Origin: JADLDB01 sp040755835
GTDB lineage: Bacteria > Myxococcota > Myxococcia > Myxococcales > Myxococcaceae
DNA length: 64,000 nt
Assembly: GCA_040755835.1 (NCBI GenBank)
Contig: JBFMAB010000119.1
Coordinates: 13,435 to 77,434 of the forward strand
Direction: 5' to 3'
Part shown: positions 44,101 to 56,552 of the stretch, piece after piece
Layout: each line of letters opens with the position of its first letter
Numbering within the stretch: the first letter of the stretch is position 1
Translations under genes and position numbers: made by a program
Notes under the pieces: generated by a model
Seen by the model: the letters and a program-made list of their open reading frames with translations, nothing else
What the model was told of the DNA's origin: nothing
Database searches by the model: none

Positions 44101-47078
44101 TGCGCGCGGCCCTGGTCGTCCTTCACGCTGGCGCGGACGATGTAGAAGCCCGCCTTGTCCGGCTTGAACGCGCACGGCACGGCGGCGTCTCCGGAGGTCA
44201 GCTCGCACTTCTTCACCTCGGTCTCGACGGGCTCGCTGACGGTGCTGAAGCCGCCGGACGCGTCCTTCTTCTTCACGGACTTCCAGGTGCGGCTGGTGAC
44301 GGTGACGGTGAGCGCCCGGCCCTTCGCGCGCTTCCCCCCGGTGTCGACGACGAGCGTCTCGAGGCCGTACTCGGTGCCGACGGACATGAAGTACGCCGGG
44401 CTGCGGAGGCCCACGTAGTACTGCGCGGGGTGCACGGTGACGGACGCGCGGCCGGCGACCGTCTGCCGGTTCACGTCGGTGACCTCCGCCTCCAGCGTGT
44501 ACTCGTACGGTTTCTCACCGGGCGCGTCGGTGGTGCCGGCCTTCACCGCGAAGGCGCCCTTCTCGTCGACGCGGCCCTCGCCGCTCGCGAACAGGCCGGA
44601 CGCGTCCTGCGGGCGGTTGTCGTCCCACCACCAGGTCTCCTGGCGGAACGTGAAGTCGGGCGCGACGTCGGTGGAAAAGGACGTGGAGTTCTTGTGCGCG
44701 GACCACTTCACCTGCGCGTCGTTCATCGCGCCGCCGAAGAGGTAGCGGGCGAACACCTGGCCTTCGAGCGCGTCGCCGGCGACGAGCGACTTCTGCTTCG
44801 TCTCGACGTCCACGCGGAACTGCGGCGCGCGGTACTCCTCGACGCGGAAGCCGCCGAACACCTCGACGCTGCCGCCGGCGGCGCTGCCCATCGCCTCGAC
44901 GCGGTAGTCGCCGGTGGGCGACTCCTTGCCGATGGTCACCTTCGTGGAGAAGGTGCCGTACTTCGTCACCTTCACGTTCTCGCTCTTCACCTTCTCGCCG
45001 CGCGAGTCGGTGACGTGCACGGTGACGAGGCTGCCTTCGGCCGGGCTGCGCAGCTCGCCCATGACGCGGTAGCGCACGACGCCCTTCACGAAGACCTCGT
45101 CGCCCGGGCGGTAGATGCCGCGGTCGGTGAAGACGAAGCCGGAGCTGTCGGGCCGCTCGCCTTCCCACCCCTGCGAGAGGCCGAACTCGTACGGCTCGAC
45201 GCCCGAGGACCAGGTGTTGGCGGTCGCGGACAGGTCGCCGTCCTTCTGCGCGACGACGAGCGCGAACGGGTATTCCCAGTCGTAGCGCACGCTCTTCAGC
45301 TTCATCTCGACGGTGCCGGGCGCGTCGGCGAAGCCCTCGGCGTTCGTCTTGCCCGTCCACGCGGAGGCGCCGCCTTCGTCGTAGATGGTGACGTCGGCGT
45401 CGGCGACGGGCTTGCCGTCGGACAGGCGCGTCACCCACACCAGGGACGACTTCGGGGCGACCTTGATGTGCGCGGCGAGATCCGTCACCTGCACGAGCTG
45501 CCGGTAGCCGTCCCTGGGGTGGTACTCGAGCTGCGGCGAGTCGACGGTGACCAGCGCCACGCCCGTGAGCGCGTCGGCGCCCAGCACCTTGCGAAGCTCC
45601 AGCGGGTGCACGCGCGCGACGTTCTTCGGGTACTTGAGCGTCTCCACCTCCTGGAAGTCCGGGGCGCGGGACAAGACCGGGCCGTCGTCGTTGCGGCGCG
45701 CGAGCGCCTTCACCAGCTCGGGCAGCGACAGCTTCCACATGCGCACCTTCAAGGTATTCAGGTTCGACACCTCGACGGGCAGGCGCGGCGCGTCCTTCGA
45801 CGCCTCCACGAGGCCCAGCGAGCCGCCGACGACGAGCGCCGGGGAGAGATCGTCGGTGCGCACGGTGGCCTCGAGCCCTGCGGCGGCCGCCTGCTTGAAG
45901 ACGTCCGCGGCGCCGTTGCGGATCTTCACCCGGTACTGGGTGCCCGGCTTCCACTTGCCGGGGATGGAGATGTACGGGCTGCGATCCATCTCCCACTGCG
46001 AGCGCGGCGCCCACGCTTCGGCGTTCTCCCAATCGAGCTCGACGGCCGGCGTCACCGTCAGCCGCTCCTTCAGCGTCGCCAGGTCCGCCTCGTTCGAGGT
46101 GAAGAGCACGAGCGGGCCGTACGGGCACTTCCAGTCCTGGCAGAAGCGCGCCGAGTCGAGGCTGAACGGCCCGTAGGTGCGCCACTCCACCGTCTGGCTG
46201 CTGGACCACGGCAGCGGCCCTTCTTTGCCGTGCAGCGACGCGTCCAGCGTCAGCGTCAGCGCCTGGTTCAGCGGCAGCGGCTGCGAGGGGGTGAGGGTGT
46301 AGCGGGTCTGGCGGTTGCGGTAGCCGCGCTCGTCATCGGACAGGGGCTCGTACGCGCGGCCCTGCTTGCGGGCCTCCTCGAGCCGCGCGCGGCGCTCGTC
46401 CTGGATCGAGACCTCCTTCGTCACCTTGAGGGGGATGGCGGTGCCGCCGGCGGTCAGCTTCACGCCCTTCTCGAGCTCGGCCCTGTCGACGGGCTGGTTG
46501 AAGAGGAGCGAGATGGTGCTGTCCGGGGCGAGCCAGCGGTGGCCGCGGGCGGGCGAGACGTCCTGCAGCTCGAGGCGCGGCGTGGAGAACGAGAAGACGT
46601 AGTCCTCCTTGAGCTCGGCGCCGTCGAGCGCCTTGAGCCCCTTGAAGACGGTCACCTTGAACTCGGTGGAGTACGGCATGAGGCCCCTGGGGACGAACTC
46701 GGCCGACGCGGAGCCGAGCCAGCGCCACTCGCCCTCGACGGTGGGCTCGATCTTCGCGAACGGCTTCGCGGCGTCGCCGGCGCGCTGGGCCTCCACCATC
46801 TCGAGGCTCTTCACCGGCCGCGAGAAGGTGACGGTGGGGCGCACCTCGCCGTATTGCTCGCCCTGTGGCCGCGCGGCCACGACGTCCAGGTCCTTGCCCG
46901 AGCCGGGGAGCAGCTCGCCCGAGATGTCGAGGTCCGGCGCCTTCGGCAGCGGCTGGAGATCGAGCGGCTTCGACTCGCCCCCCGGCGTCATCAGGTCGGT
47001 GGGCGTCTTGCCCTTGTCTCCGCACGTACACGCGCCGACGCCCAGGACGACTCCCGCGAGCCACAGTCGACGAAGCAT
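41112..47078 (-). CDS. Bacterial alpha-2-macroglobulin, thioester lipoprotein
   Basis: The protein is 1988 aa with a lipoprotein signal peptide (VGAC, Cys17). It shows the order of bacterial A2M domains: N-terminal MG-type beta domains, the 'FVFTDRGIYRPGDEV' MG2-like block, the bait-region area, the alpha-2-macroglobulin block (LPDNLTTFRVMAVV), and the thioester domain with intact GCLEQ (Cys1443). A C-terminal receptor-binding-like domain ends it. It should trap foreign proteases in the periplasm by covalent capture. The next gene is pbpC, so it probably guards peptidoglycan repair, as in Gram-negative yfhM-pbpC pairs. A low-complexity acidic patch lies near residue 1880. Confidence 0.95.
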   Translation of the reverse strand: MLRRLWLAGVVLGVGACTCGDKGKTPTDLMTPGGESKPLDLQPLPKAPDLDISGELLPGSGKDLDVVAARPQGEQYGEVRPTVTFSRPVKSLEMVEAQRAGDAAKPFAKIEPTVEGEWRWLGSASAEFVPRGLMPYSTEFKVTVFKGLKALDGAELKEDYVFSFSTPRLELQDVSPARGHRWLAPDSTISLLFNQPVDRAELEKGVKLTAGGTAIPLKVTKEVSIQDERRARLEEARKQGRAYEPLSDDERGYRNRQTRYTLTPSQPLPLNQALTLTLDASLHGKEGPLPWSSSQTVEWRTYGPFSLDSARFCQDWKCPYGPLVLFTSNEADLATLKERLTVTPAVELDWENAEAWAPRSQWEMDRSPYISIPGKWKPGTQYRVKIRNGAADVFKQAAAAGLEATVRTDDLSPALVVGGSLGLVEASKDAPRLPVEVSNLNTLKVRMWKLSLPELVKALARRNDDGPVLSRAPDFQEVETLKYPKNVARVHPLELRKVLGADALTGVALVTVDSPQLEYHPRDGYRQLVQVTDLAAHIKVAPKSSLVWVTRLSDGKPVADADVTIYDEGGASAWTGKTNAEGFADAPGTVEMKLKSVRYDWEYPFALVVAQKDGDLSATANTWSSGVEPYEFGLSQGWEGERPDSSGFVFTDRGIYRPGDEVFVKGVVRYRVMGELRSPAEGSLVTVHVTDSRGEKVKSENVKVTKYGTFSTKVTIGKESPTGDYRVEAMGSAAGGSVEVFGGFRVEEYRAPQFRVDVETKQKSLVAGDALEGQVFARYLFGGAMNDAQVKWSAHKNSTSFSTDVAPDFTFRQETWWWDDNRPQDASGLFASGEGRVDEKGAFAVKAGTTDAPGEKPYEYTLEAEVTDVNRQTVAGRASVTVHPAQYYVGLRSPAYFMSVGTEYGLETLVVDTGGKRAKGRALTVTVTSRTWKSVKKKDASGGFSTVSEPVETEVKKCELTSGDAAVPCAFKPDKAGFYIVRASVKDDQGRAHSSSLGVYATGSDWVAWQRNDTDRVELITDKTTYDVGDVAKVLIKSPYPEAKAMVTVEREGVLSRRLVDLKGSVVTVDVPITEDMVPNVFAGVLIMRPRVAQGGIETGDDPGRPNARIGLVKLSVERKTKRLAVAVKTDKTDYQPRDTVNVSIDVKDSAGKPASGEVTLYVVDEAVLRLTAYTTPDPIAAIFPERPLSVRLGEPLLHLVRKRSYGEKGEEAGGGGGASGEGAGLRSDFRTTVLFNPTLEVKDGSASTSFKLPDNLTTFRVMAVVITQADRFGSGETSLQVNKPVMALPAMPRFARVGDAFEAGVVVHKHGAGAGDVTVTAEVQGGAALAGPATQTVPVAEGAPKEVRFAFKAVSPGKTTFRFKASAGGASDGVEEKIPIELPVELDAVATYGDTTDQRVEGIVPPKDVYDDQGGLTVSMASTSLGGFDQGFQQLIQYPYGCLEQQSSRLVPFIALREISGQFGVPWPGPDAKKQAKENELNAWLDTYLFGTLDVSDQKHPDDVINATVKSILALQDGDGSFRYWPSSWCASSWTSAYATLALARAKEVGFAVPADRLTRATGYLEKVVGGTCHPCELWCDDETRVFAAYVLARAKQPKASSYSEFYARRDKLSLFSRALLANAMFVGGGDRGQAKALLQEILNHAKESPKGLHFEEFNSRTYATYFQSDTRTTGVVLQALTDISPDHPYVGKMTKYLTGVRQGDGQWRSTQEAAFSLMALTEVLRTKEKDTPDFKATLSMGAAPLMEDLFKGRSLVTKTKTLPMKELLSKAAGAEQKLTFRKEGTGVLYYSALLKYAPKQMPTTSLDNGLFVQRWFEPYAGGGQATKFYAGDLVRIRVRVASNQERHWAAFEVPLPAGLEPVDTSLATTARLGRSPDEERRDVGYEGEGYEDGEEGSAEEGDYDDPWRFSFWTPFNHTEMRDNRVVLFADHLPPGVHVTSFVARATTPGTFVLKPARGELMYEPEVWGRSEGGSFEVVLPQTVSQK

Positions 47079-47199
47079 GGTGTTCCCCCTCGCAAGAAAG
47101 GTGCCTCGGGTTCATACCGCAGCGGGCCCGGGAGGTCGCCCCTCGCGAGGGCGCGGCGCGCTTTTCGCGTGACGCGCTGTCGTGTAGGCGTCTGGGTCG

Positions 47200-47868
47200 A
47201 TGGCGTCCCGCATCGTCCACTGCACCGACGGCGTCGCGTGGCTGGCGCAGGCGGCGCTGCCGACGGGCCACGCGATCGTCACGTCGCTCCCCGACAGCAG
47301 CGAGGTGCCGAAGTTGGGCTTCGACGGCTGGCGGCGCTGGTTCATGGACACCGCGGCGCTCGCGTGCCGGCAGGTGGCGGACGACGCGGTGGCGATCTTC
47401 TTCCAGACGGACGTGAAGCGAGGCGGCCGCTGGGTGGACAAGGGTTACCTGGTGTCCGCGGGCGCGGAGGCCGCGGGCAGCCACTGCCTCTGGCACAAGG
47501 TGGTGTGCCGCGCGCCACCGGGGATGACGACGTTCGGGCGGCCGGGGTACGCACACCTGTTGTGCTTCTCGCGGGGCCTCACGCTGGAGAAGGCGCAGTC
47601 GTCGCCCGACGTGCTGCCGCGCCTCGGTGAGATGCCGTGGGCGCGCGCGATGGGGGTAGAGGCCTGCGAGGCGGTGTCGAAGTTCCTGCTCGCGCACACG
47701 ACCTGCCGCACCGTCGTCGATCCCTTCTGCGGGGTGGGCACGATGCTCGCGGTGGCGAACCGCCATGGGCTGGACGCGGTCGGCGTGGAACTGTCACCGA
47801 AGCGCGCGGAGAAGGCGCGGCAGCTCGAGGTGCGCCCCGCGGCCGCCGGTGCATCCCCCCGCCCCTGA
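47200..47868 (+). CDS. Class I SAM methyltransferase-like protein with atypical motif IV
   Basis: The protein is 222 aa. The C-terminal part has a clear SAM-binding motif, VVDPFCGVGTMLAVANRHGL followed by AVGVELSPKRAEKAR (about 172-206), in the order seen in beta-class DNA methyltransferases. The N-terminal half, where DPPY would stand, reads TSLPDSSEV (about 28-36), and the segments AIFFQTDVKR and LLCFSRG follow. The missing DPPY argues against simple DNA amino methylation; an RNA or other substrate is possible. It is a single gene divergent from the alpha-2-macroglobulin gene. Confidence 0.75.
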   Translation: MASRIVHCTDGVAWLAQAALPTGHAIVTSLPDSSEVPKLGFDGWRRWFMDTAALACRQVADDAVAIFFQTDVKRGGRWVDKGYLVSAGAEAAGSHCLWHKVVCRAPPGMTTFGRPGYAHLLCFSRGLTLEKAQSSPDVLPRLGEMPWARAMGVEACEAVSKFLLAHTTCRTVVDPFCGVGTMLAVANRHGLDAVGVELSPKRAEKARQLEVRPAAAGASPRP

Positions 47869-47936
47869 GGTCGCGAGGAGCGGGTGCGCTCGCTCGTGTG
47901 ACGCCCGGCGGGGCGAGAGCTGATAGCGTCGCCGCG

Positions 47937-48596
47937 ATGCGCTCCCTCGCGCTCGGCCTGCTCGTCTCACTCGCCGCCTGTGGGCGGACCGCGCTGGTCG
48001 ACGACGAGCTGCTCCTCTCCGGACTCGACGCCGGGGGTGGCGGCGCGGAAGACGCGTCCCTGCCCGGCGACGACGCGGGCGTTAGGGACGCGGGGTCGCC
48101 CGATGCAGGCGTGCCCGATGCCGGTCCGCCGGACGCGGGTCGGCCGGACGCCGGCGCGCCCGACGCTGGCGGAGTCGATGCAGGCGCACCGGACGCCGGG
48201 CTGCGACGCTGCGAGGGCCGCGTCTCGATGGGCTTCGAGGTGGACTTCCTCGACCTCGAGCGGCTCGTCGTGCGCACCGGCGTCGGCCCGATGGGGCTTC
48301 CGCCGCCGCCGGCGGATCTGAAGATCGCCTACTCCGCGAATCAGGTGCCGCACGCCATCGTCCAGAACGTCAACGGCGCGGCGATCGCCATCGTCGCGAA
48401 CCGCACGCTGGCCACGCTGACCGCCGCGGACGTCGCCAACGCCACCTTCACGTTCGTCACACCGACGACCCCCTTCGACGCGACGCACGTGGTGCTCATC
48501 ACCACGCCGGTGCTGAACACCTTCGCGCTGGGCAACCCCGCCGAGAGCACCAACCTCTCGTTCGACGTGCGCCTCGTGCGCGGGCAGTGCCCATGA
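47937..48596 (+). CDS. Lipoprotein with (PDAG)n linker
   Basis: The protein is 219 aa with a lipoprotein signal peptide (SLAAC, Cys15). Residues about 45-90 are a tandem PDAG/DAG repeat linker, a feature common in myxobacterial outer-membrane lipoproteins. The C-terminal domain (95-219) is beta-rich and has no recognised family. It ends with the only other cysteine (RGQC). It is presumably surface or periplasm exposed. The stop codon directly abuts a minus-strand gene remnant. Confidence 0.75.
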   Translation: MRSLALGLLVSLAACGRTALVDDELLLSGLDAGGGGAEDASLPGDDAGVRDAGSPDAGVPDAGPPDAGRPDAGAPDAGGVDAGAPDAGLRRCEGRVSMGFEVDFLDLERLVVRTGVGPMGLPPPPADLKIAYSANQVPHAIVQNVNGAAIAIVANRTLATLTAADVANATFTFVTPTTPFDATHVVLITTPVLNTFALGNPAESTNLSFDVRLVRGQCP

Positions 48597-48790
48597 CTAC
48601 GGCGTGAGCCGCACGTTGCCGTGGTTGCGCTGCGCCGCCCCGAAGTCGTCGCCGCTCCAGTCCGCCCCGGCGGTGGCCGTGGTGAAGCTGACGAAGCTCG
48701 CGTCGCGGTCGAGCGCCTCGGTGGCCCAGGTGCCGACGCTCCCGGAGTAGCGCTGGCGCACGCGGCGCTCGCGTTCCGCCGTGGCTCGCG
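48597..48790 (-). pseudogene. Decayed 3' end of an unidentified gene
   Basis: About 50 consecutive minus-strand codons ending in TAG at 48597 all finish in G or C, the usual signature of real coding sequence in this genome. The encoded tail contains GTWATEALDRDASFV and GDDFGAAQRNHGN. No good start exists; the frame upstream becomes low-quality arginine-rich sequence. It therefore looks like the remaining C terminus of a lost gene. The remaining 120 bp to uvrA hold the uvrA promoter. Confidence 0.4.
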
Positions 48791-48841
48791 GCCTGCACGC
48801 GCCGACAGGCCTTCCGCTCGCGGCCCCGCTGGAATGAACGC

Positions 48842-48872
48842 TTGACCTGAACGCCCGTTCCGCCCGAAGTAT
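48842..48872 (+). promoter_or_regulatory. uvrA: Candidate uvrA promoter
   Basis: TTGACC (48842-48847) is a good -35. A weak -10, AAGTAT (48867-48872), follows with a 19 bp spacer. The start would fall about 30 nt before the uvrA ATG. The palindrome at 48849-48860 fills the spacer. Confidence 0.45.
48849..48860. promoter_or_regulatory. LexA-like palindrome GAAC-N4-GTTC
   Basis: GAACGCCCGTTC is a perfect GAAC-N4-GTTC inverted repeat, the half-site pattern of the LexA (DinR) box known in Gram-positive bacteria. It lies between the candidate -35 and -10 of uvrA, a common SOS-regulated gene. Binding by a LexA protein is inferred. Confidence 0.5.
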
Positions 48873-48910
48873 GGGCAGCGCCACCCCGCCGGCGCTAGAC
48901 AAGGCACGCC

Positions 48911-51775
<2,865 letters not shown>

Positions 51776-51793
51776 CCGCACCTCACAGGACGA

Positions 51794-51824
51794 CGGCCCG
51801 ACCCTCGCGACGGGGAGCGGGCCG
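51794..51824 (+). terminator. Hairpin after uvrA
   Basis: CGGCCCG and CGGGCCG arms enclose a partly paired G/C-rich loop 19 bp after the uvrA stop. Only a poor T-stretch (CTGTTGATG) follows, so termination strength is uncertain. It lies between convergent genes. Confidence 0.45.
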
Positions 51825-51846
51825 CTGTTGATGTCTCGTCCAGCGC

Positions 51847-52452
51847 TCAGCGCATCGCGACAGCGGTGCGCGCGGGCAGCAGCGCGGCGGCGGCCAGCGC
51901 GCGGTTGGGCGCGGCGCCGACGTGCTCCTGCTGGGCCTTCGACACGAAGGTCGTCTCACTGTTGAAGGTGACGGCCAGGGTGCCGTCGGACAGGCGCTCG
52001 TTGGTGACGAGCAGCTTGCCGTCGAGCGAACGCAGCATGCCGGCGTCCTCGCCTTCCATGACGAGCTCGAAGCCGTCGAGGACCTCGCCGCCCGGGTCGC
52101 GGCGCACGACGCGGACCGTCTTGTCGTCGACGCGCGTCATGGTGGTGCGCGAGCCGTCCTCGTGGTCCACGGTGCGTTCGGCCTCACCGCCGCCCGACCG
52201 AACGGCCGCACCGCCGCCCAGCGGATTGCTGCCTGTCCAGAACTCGATGAGGTTGAAGATCCAGATGTCCACGAAGCCGGCGATTCCGTAGACGGGCACG
52301 AGCATGAAGATGACGAAGACGATCCACACGAGGAACTTGTTGCCGAGGCTCCCGTTCCAGTCGTACAGCTTCTTCGTCAGCGTGAACTTCCCGTAGCAGC
52401 CCGAGGCGCCCAGAGCGAGGGCTCCGCCCAGGAGCAGTCGTCGAGTCATCAT
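51847..52452 (-). CDS. DUF3332 family membrane lipoprotein
   Basis: The protein is 201 aa. It starts with a signal sequence and lipobox-like GASGC, directly followed by YGKFTLTKKLYDWNGSLGNKF and a hydrophobic hairpin (about 40-75; VPVYGIAGFVDIWIFNLIEFW), which is the DUF3332 hallmark. A soluble beta-rich region then runs to the C terminus. GGAGGG precedes two adjacent ATG codons (52452 and 52449). The function of the family is unknown. It lies downstream of a POT transporter on the same strand, 117 bp away. Confidence 0.85.
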   Translation of the reverse strand: MMTRRLLLGGALALGASGCYGKFTLTKKLYDWNGSLGNKFLVWIVFVIFMLVPVYGIAGFVDIWIFNLIEFWTGSNPLGGGAAVRSGGGEAERTVDHEDGSRTTMTRVDDKTVRVVRRDPGGEVLDGFELVMEGEDAGMLRSLDGKLLVTNERLSDGTLAVTFNSETTFVSKAQQEHVGAAPNRALAAAALLPARTAVAMR

Positions 52453-52569
52453 GGTGGTGTTCCCTCCTCACACGGTGGATTCCGCAGCCGGGCGGGACCA
52501 TAGCAACGACGGGCGCTCGCGCAGCACAAACCGCGCGCGTCCTCTTCCGCCCACGCCGCGCGGCACGGC

Positions 52570-54147
52570 TCAGGCCTTCCGGTAGTAATCGACGACGGTG
52601 TAGCGCTTCGCGTACCAGGCGAAGGCCGCGGCGGCGGCGAAGGCGAAGCCGGCGAAGAAGAACATCTGGAAGGCCATGACGCCGAAGCCCGTGCCGGCGA
52701 TCGCCTGGGTGACCGACTCGTTCTTCACCGACGCGTTCACCACCAGGACCCAGAGGTTGCCGACGGTGACGGACAGGCTCCAGAAGCTCATCAACACCCC
52801 TTTGAGCTTCGCCGGCGCCTGTGAGTACGCGAACTCGAGGCCGGTGGCCGACACCAGGACCTCGCCGAAGGTGAGCAGCGCGTACGGCAGCGCCTGCCAC
52901 AGCACCGGCAGCTTCGCGCCGCCGTCCAGGGCGAGCTGCAGCACCGCGACGGCGATCCACGCGAGGCCGGAGAAGGCGATGCCGACGCCCATGCGCCGCA
53001 GCGCGGTGGGCTCGACGCCGCGCTTCCGGAGCCACGGGTACAGCACCACGTTGTTGAAGGGGATCATCAGCATCACCAGCAGCGGGTTGAGCGCCTGCAT
53101 CTGCGCGGCGCTGGTGAAGGGCTTCCAGCCGAACCACTCCCAGCCGGGCAGCACCATCGCGTTGCCCTGCAGCACCCACGTCGAGGCCTTCTGGTCGAAG
53201 AGGCTCCAGAAGGGCGTGACGAGCGCGAAGATGACCAGCACCCGCAGCACCGCCCGCACGCCGTCGACGTCCTCGTCGGGGTGGTGGCCCCTCGCCCGGT
53301 CGAGCTGCAGCCACGCGCCGCCGCCGGCGAAGACGATGAAGACGACGATGGCGAGGCAGGCCGCGGCCACGAAGCCCAGGTACGGGATCAGCAAGAACGT
53401 CCCCAGCCCGCCCACCAGCCCCACCACCGCCAGCACGTACCCGGGCCGGCGCCCCGAGTCGCCCGGCGACAGCAGCGCCGTCTTGCACACCTTGCTGAAG
53501 GCGTGCGGGTCCGCCGGCGACGGCGGCACGTTCACGTACCGCTTCCGGCCCAGCCAGAAGATCAAGGTGGCCAGCGCCATGAGCGCGGCGGGCACCGCGA
53601 AGGACAGCGCCGGGTAGCCGGCCTTGAGCAGCCGGGGGATCAGCAGCGAGGCGAAGAACGAGCCGAAGTTGATGATCCAATAGAAGGCGTCGAACACCAC
53701 CTTCGCGAGGTGCTTGTTCGTCTGGTCGAATTGGTCGCCGACGAAGGCCGACACGCACGGCTTGATGCCGCCGGAGCCCAGCGCGACGAGGAAGAGGCCG
53801 GCGGAGAAGCCCTGCTTGTTCTCCACCGACACCGCGAGCAGCGCCTGGCCCACGAAGTAGACGATCGAGAGCCAGAAGATGGTGCGGTACTTCCCGAGGA
53901 AGCGATCGGACAGCCAGCCGCCCAGCAGCGGGAAGAAGTACACGCCCATCACAAAGACGTGGAAGATCTCCTTCGCCGCCGGCTGGCGCTCGGCCTCGAC
54001 CAGACCGATGAGCAGGTAGCCCACGAGGAAGTCCGTGAGCACGTTGCGCATGCCGTAGAAGCTGAAGCGCTCCGCGGCCTCGTTCCCGATGATGTACGGG
54101 ATCTGCCTCGGCAGGTGCCCATTGGGCTTCGGCTGGGTCGCGTCCAT
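52570..54147 (-). CDS. POT/PTR2-family proton-dependent peptide transporter
   Basis: The protein is 525 aa with 12-14 hydrophobic segments. The POT proton-coupling motif is EAAERFSFYG near residue 24 (ExxERFxYY-type), and the family pattern GSGGIKPCVSAFVGDQFD lies near 130-150. It should import di- and tripeptides with protons. It is one of two POT genes here, separated by a UPF0158 gene, and differs clearly from the other one. Confidence 0.93.
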   Translation of the reverse strand: MDATQPKPNGHLPRQIPYIIGNEAAERFSFYGMRNVLTDFLVGYLLIGLVEAERQPAAKEIFHVFVMGVYFFPLLGGWLSDRFLGKYRTIFWLSIVYFVGQALLAVSVENKQGFSAGLFLVALGSGGIKPCVSAFVGDQFDQTNKHLAKVVFDAFYWIINFGSFFASLLIPRLLKAGYPALSFAVPAALMALATLIFWLGRKRYVNVPPSPADPHAFSKVCKTALLSPGDSGRRPGYVLAVVGLVGGLGTFLLIPYLGFVAAACLAIVVFIVFAGGGAWLQLDRARGHHPDEDVDGVRAVLRVLVIFALVTPFWSLFDQKASTWVLQGNAMVLPGWEWFGWKPFTSAAQMQALNPLLVMLMIPFNNVVLYPWLRKRGVEPTALRRMGVGIAFSGLAWIAVAVLQLALDGGAKLPVLWQALPYALLTFGEVLVSATGLEFAYSQAPAKLKGVLMSFWSLSVTVGNLWVLVVNASVKNESVTQAIAGTGFGVMAFQMFFFAGFAFAAAAAFAWYAKRYTVVDYYRKA

Positions 54148-54206
54148 GGGGCGTCGCGTCTACCGTGGCCGCGGCCGGTGGACCACCCTCACGGCCGGGG
54201 AAAGCG

Positions 54207-54662
54207 TCAGGCGGCGCGCTCGGCCGGGGCGATGCCCTGCGACGCGAGCCAGGCCAGCGCCCGGCGGGCACACCGCGCCTGGCGGAAGTCGTGCCACCGC
54301 TGCTGCTGCTCCGGCAGCCACCCCAGCACCGCCCGGAAGCGGCGGTCGGGCCGGGGCGCCGTCAGGGCGAGGTCGAGCGACTCCTTCAGCTGCGCGTCCT
54401 TCAGCTGCCCGGCGAAGGCCCTCATGTCGTCGACCGCGTCCTGCGGGTTCCCCGGCGGGATGCGGCGGAACCGCGTCGGATCGCTCTCGATCTCCACGAC
54501 GGTGAGGCCGCCGTGCTCGGCGGGCTCGTACTCGCGCGTGACGAGGATCACGTCCCCCGACGCCACGTCGAGGTACCAGCGCAGGTCGCCCGCCTCAGCC
54601 TCGAGCGCAATGCAGAGCTCCTCGAGGTCCACCGGCAGCGTCTGAAGGGGCGCGTCCGTCAT
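54207..54662 (-). CDS. UPF0158 family protein
   Basis: The protein is 151 aa. The pattern VDLEELCIALE..EAGDLRWYLDVASGDVIL at the start and FRAVLGWLPEQQQRWHDFRQARC toward the end matches the UPF0158 family of small cytosolic proteins of unknown function. It lies between two POT transporter genes on the same strand with 59 and 75 bp gaps. Context gives no role. Confidence 0.85.
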   Translation of the reverse strand: MTDAPLQTLPVDLEELCIALEAEAGDLRWYLDVASGDVILVTREYEPAEHGGLTVVEIESDPTRFRRIPPGNPQDAVDDMRAFAGQLKDAQLKESLDLALTAPRPDRRFRAVLGWLPEQQQRWHDFRQARCARRALAWLASQGIAPAERAA

Positions 54663-54737
54663 CGCAGACGTGCGCCTCTACAGGACGCCCCACGCCGGGG
54701 CAAGGCGGCCCCCGTCGATTTTCGAGCGAGCGTGGCG

Positions 54738-56465
<1,728 letters not shown>

Positions 56466-56552
56466 GGGGAGCAGCTCGTGGCGAACGGCGGGTGGAAAGG
56501 GCGTCGCATGTGGCACCCTTGTCACCGGCGGTCAAGCCGTCGTTGCGAGGTG

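Noticed and set aside
41262..47630. A 2122-codon open frame on the plus strand opposite the alpha-2-macroglobulin gene
   Set aside because: It is the mirror of a strongly biased G/C-ending gene. Its translation is Arg/His/Leu/Val/Asp-rich without any domain, and the opposite strand has a complete recognised protein.
48070..48205. Tandem short repeat in DNA that could suggest a repeat array or CRISPR
   Set aside because: The periodicity is 12-15 nt and codes for PDAG units of a lipoprotein linker. There are no spacers.
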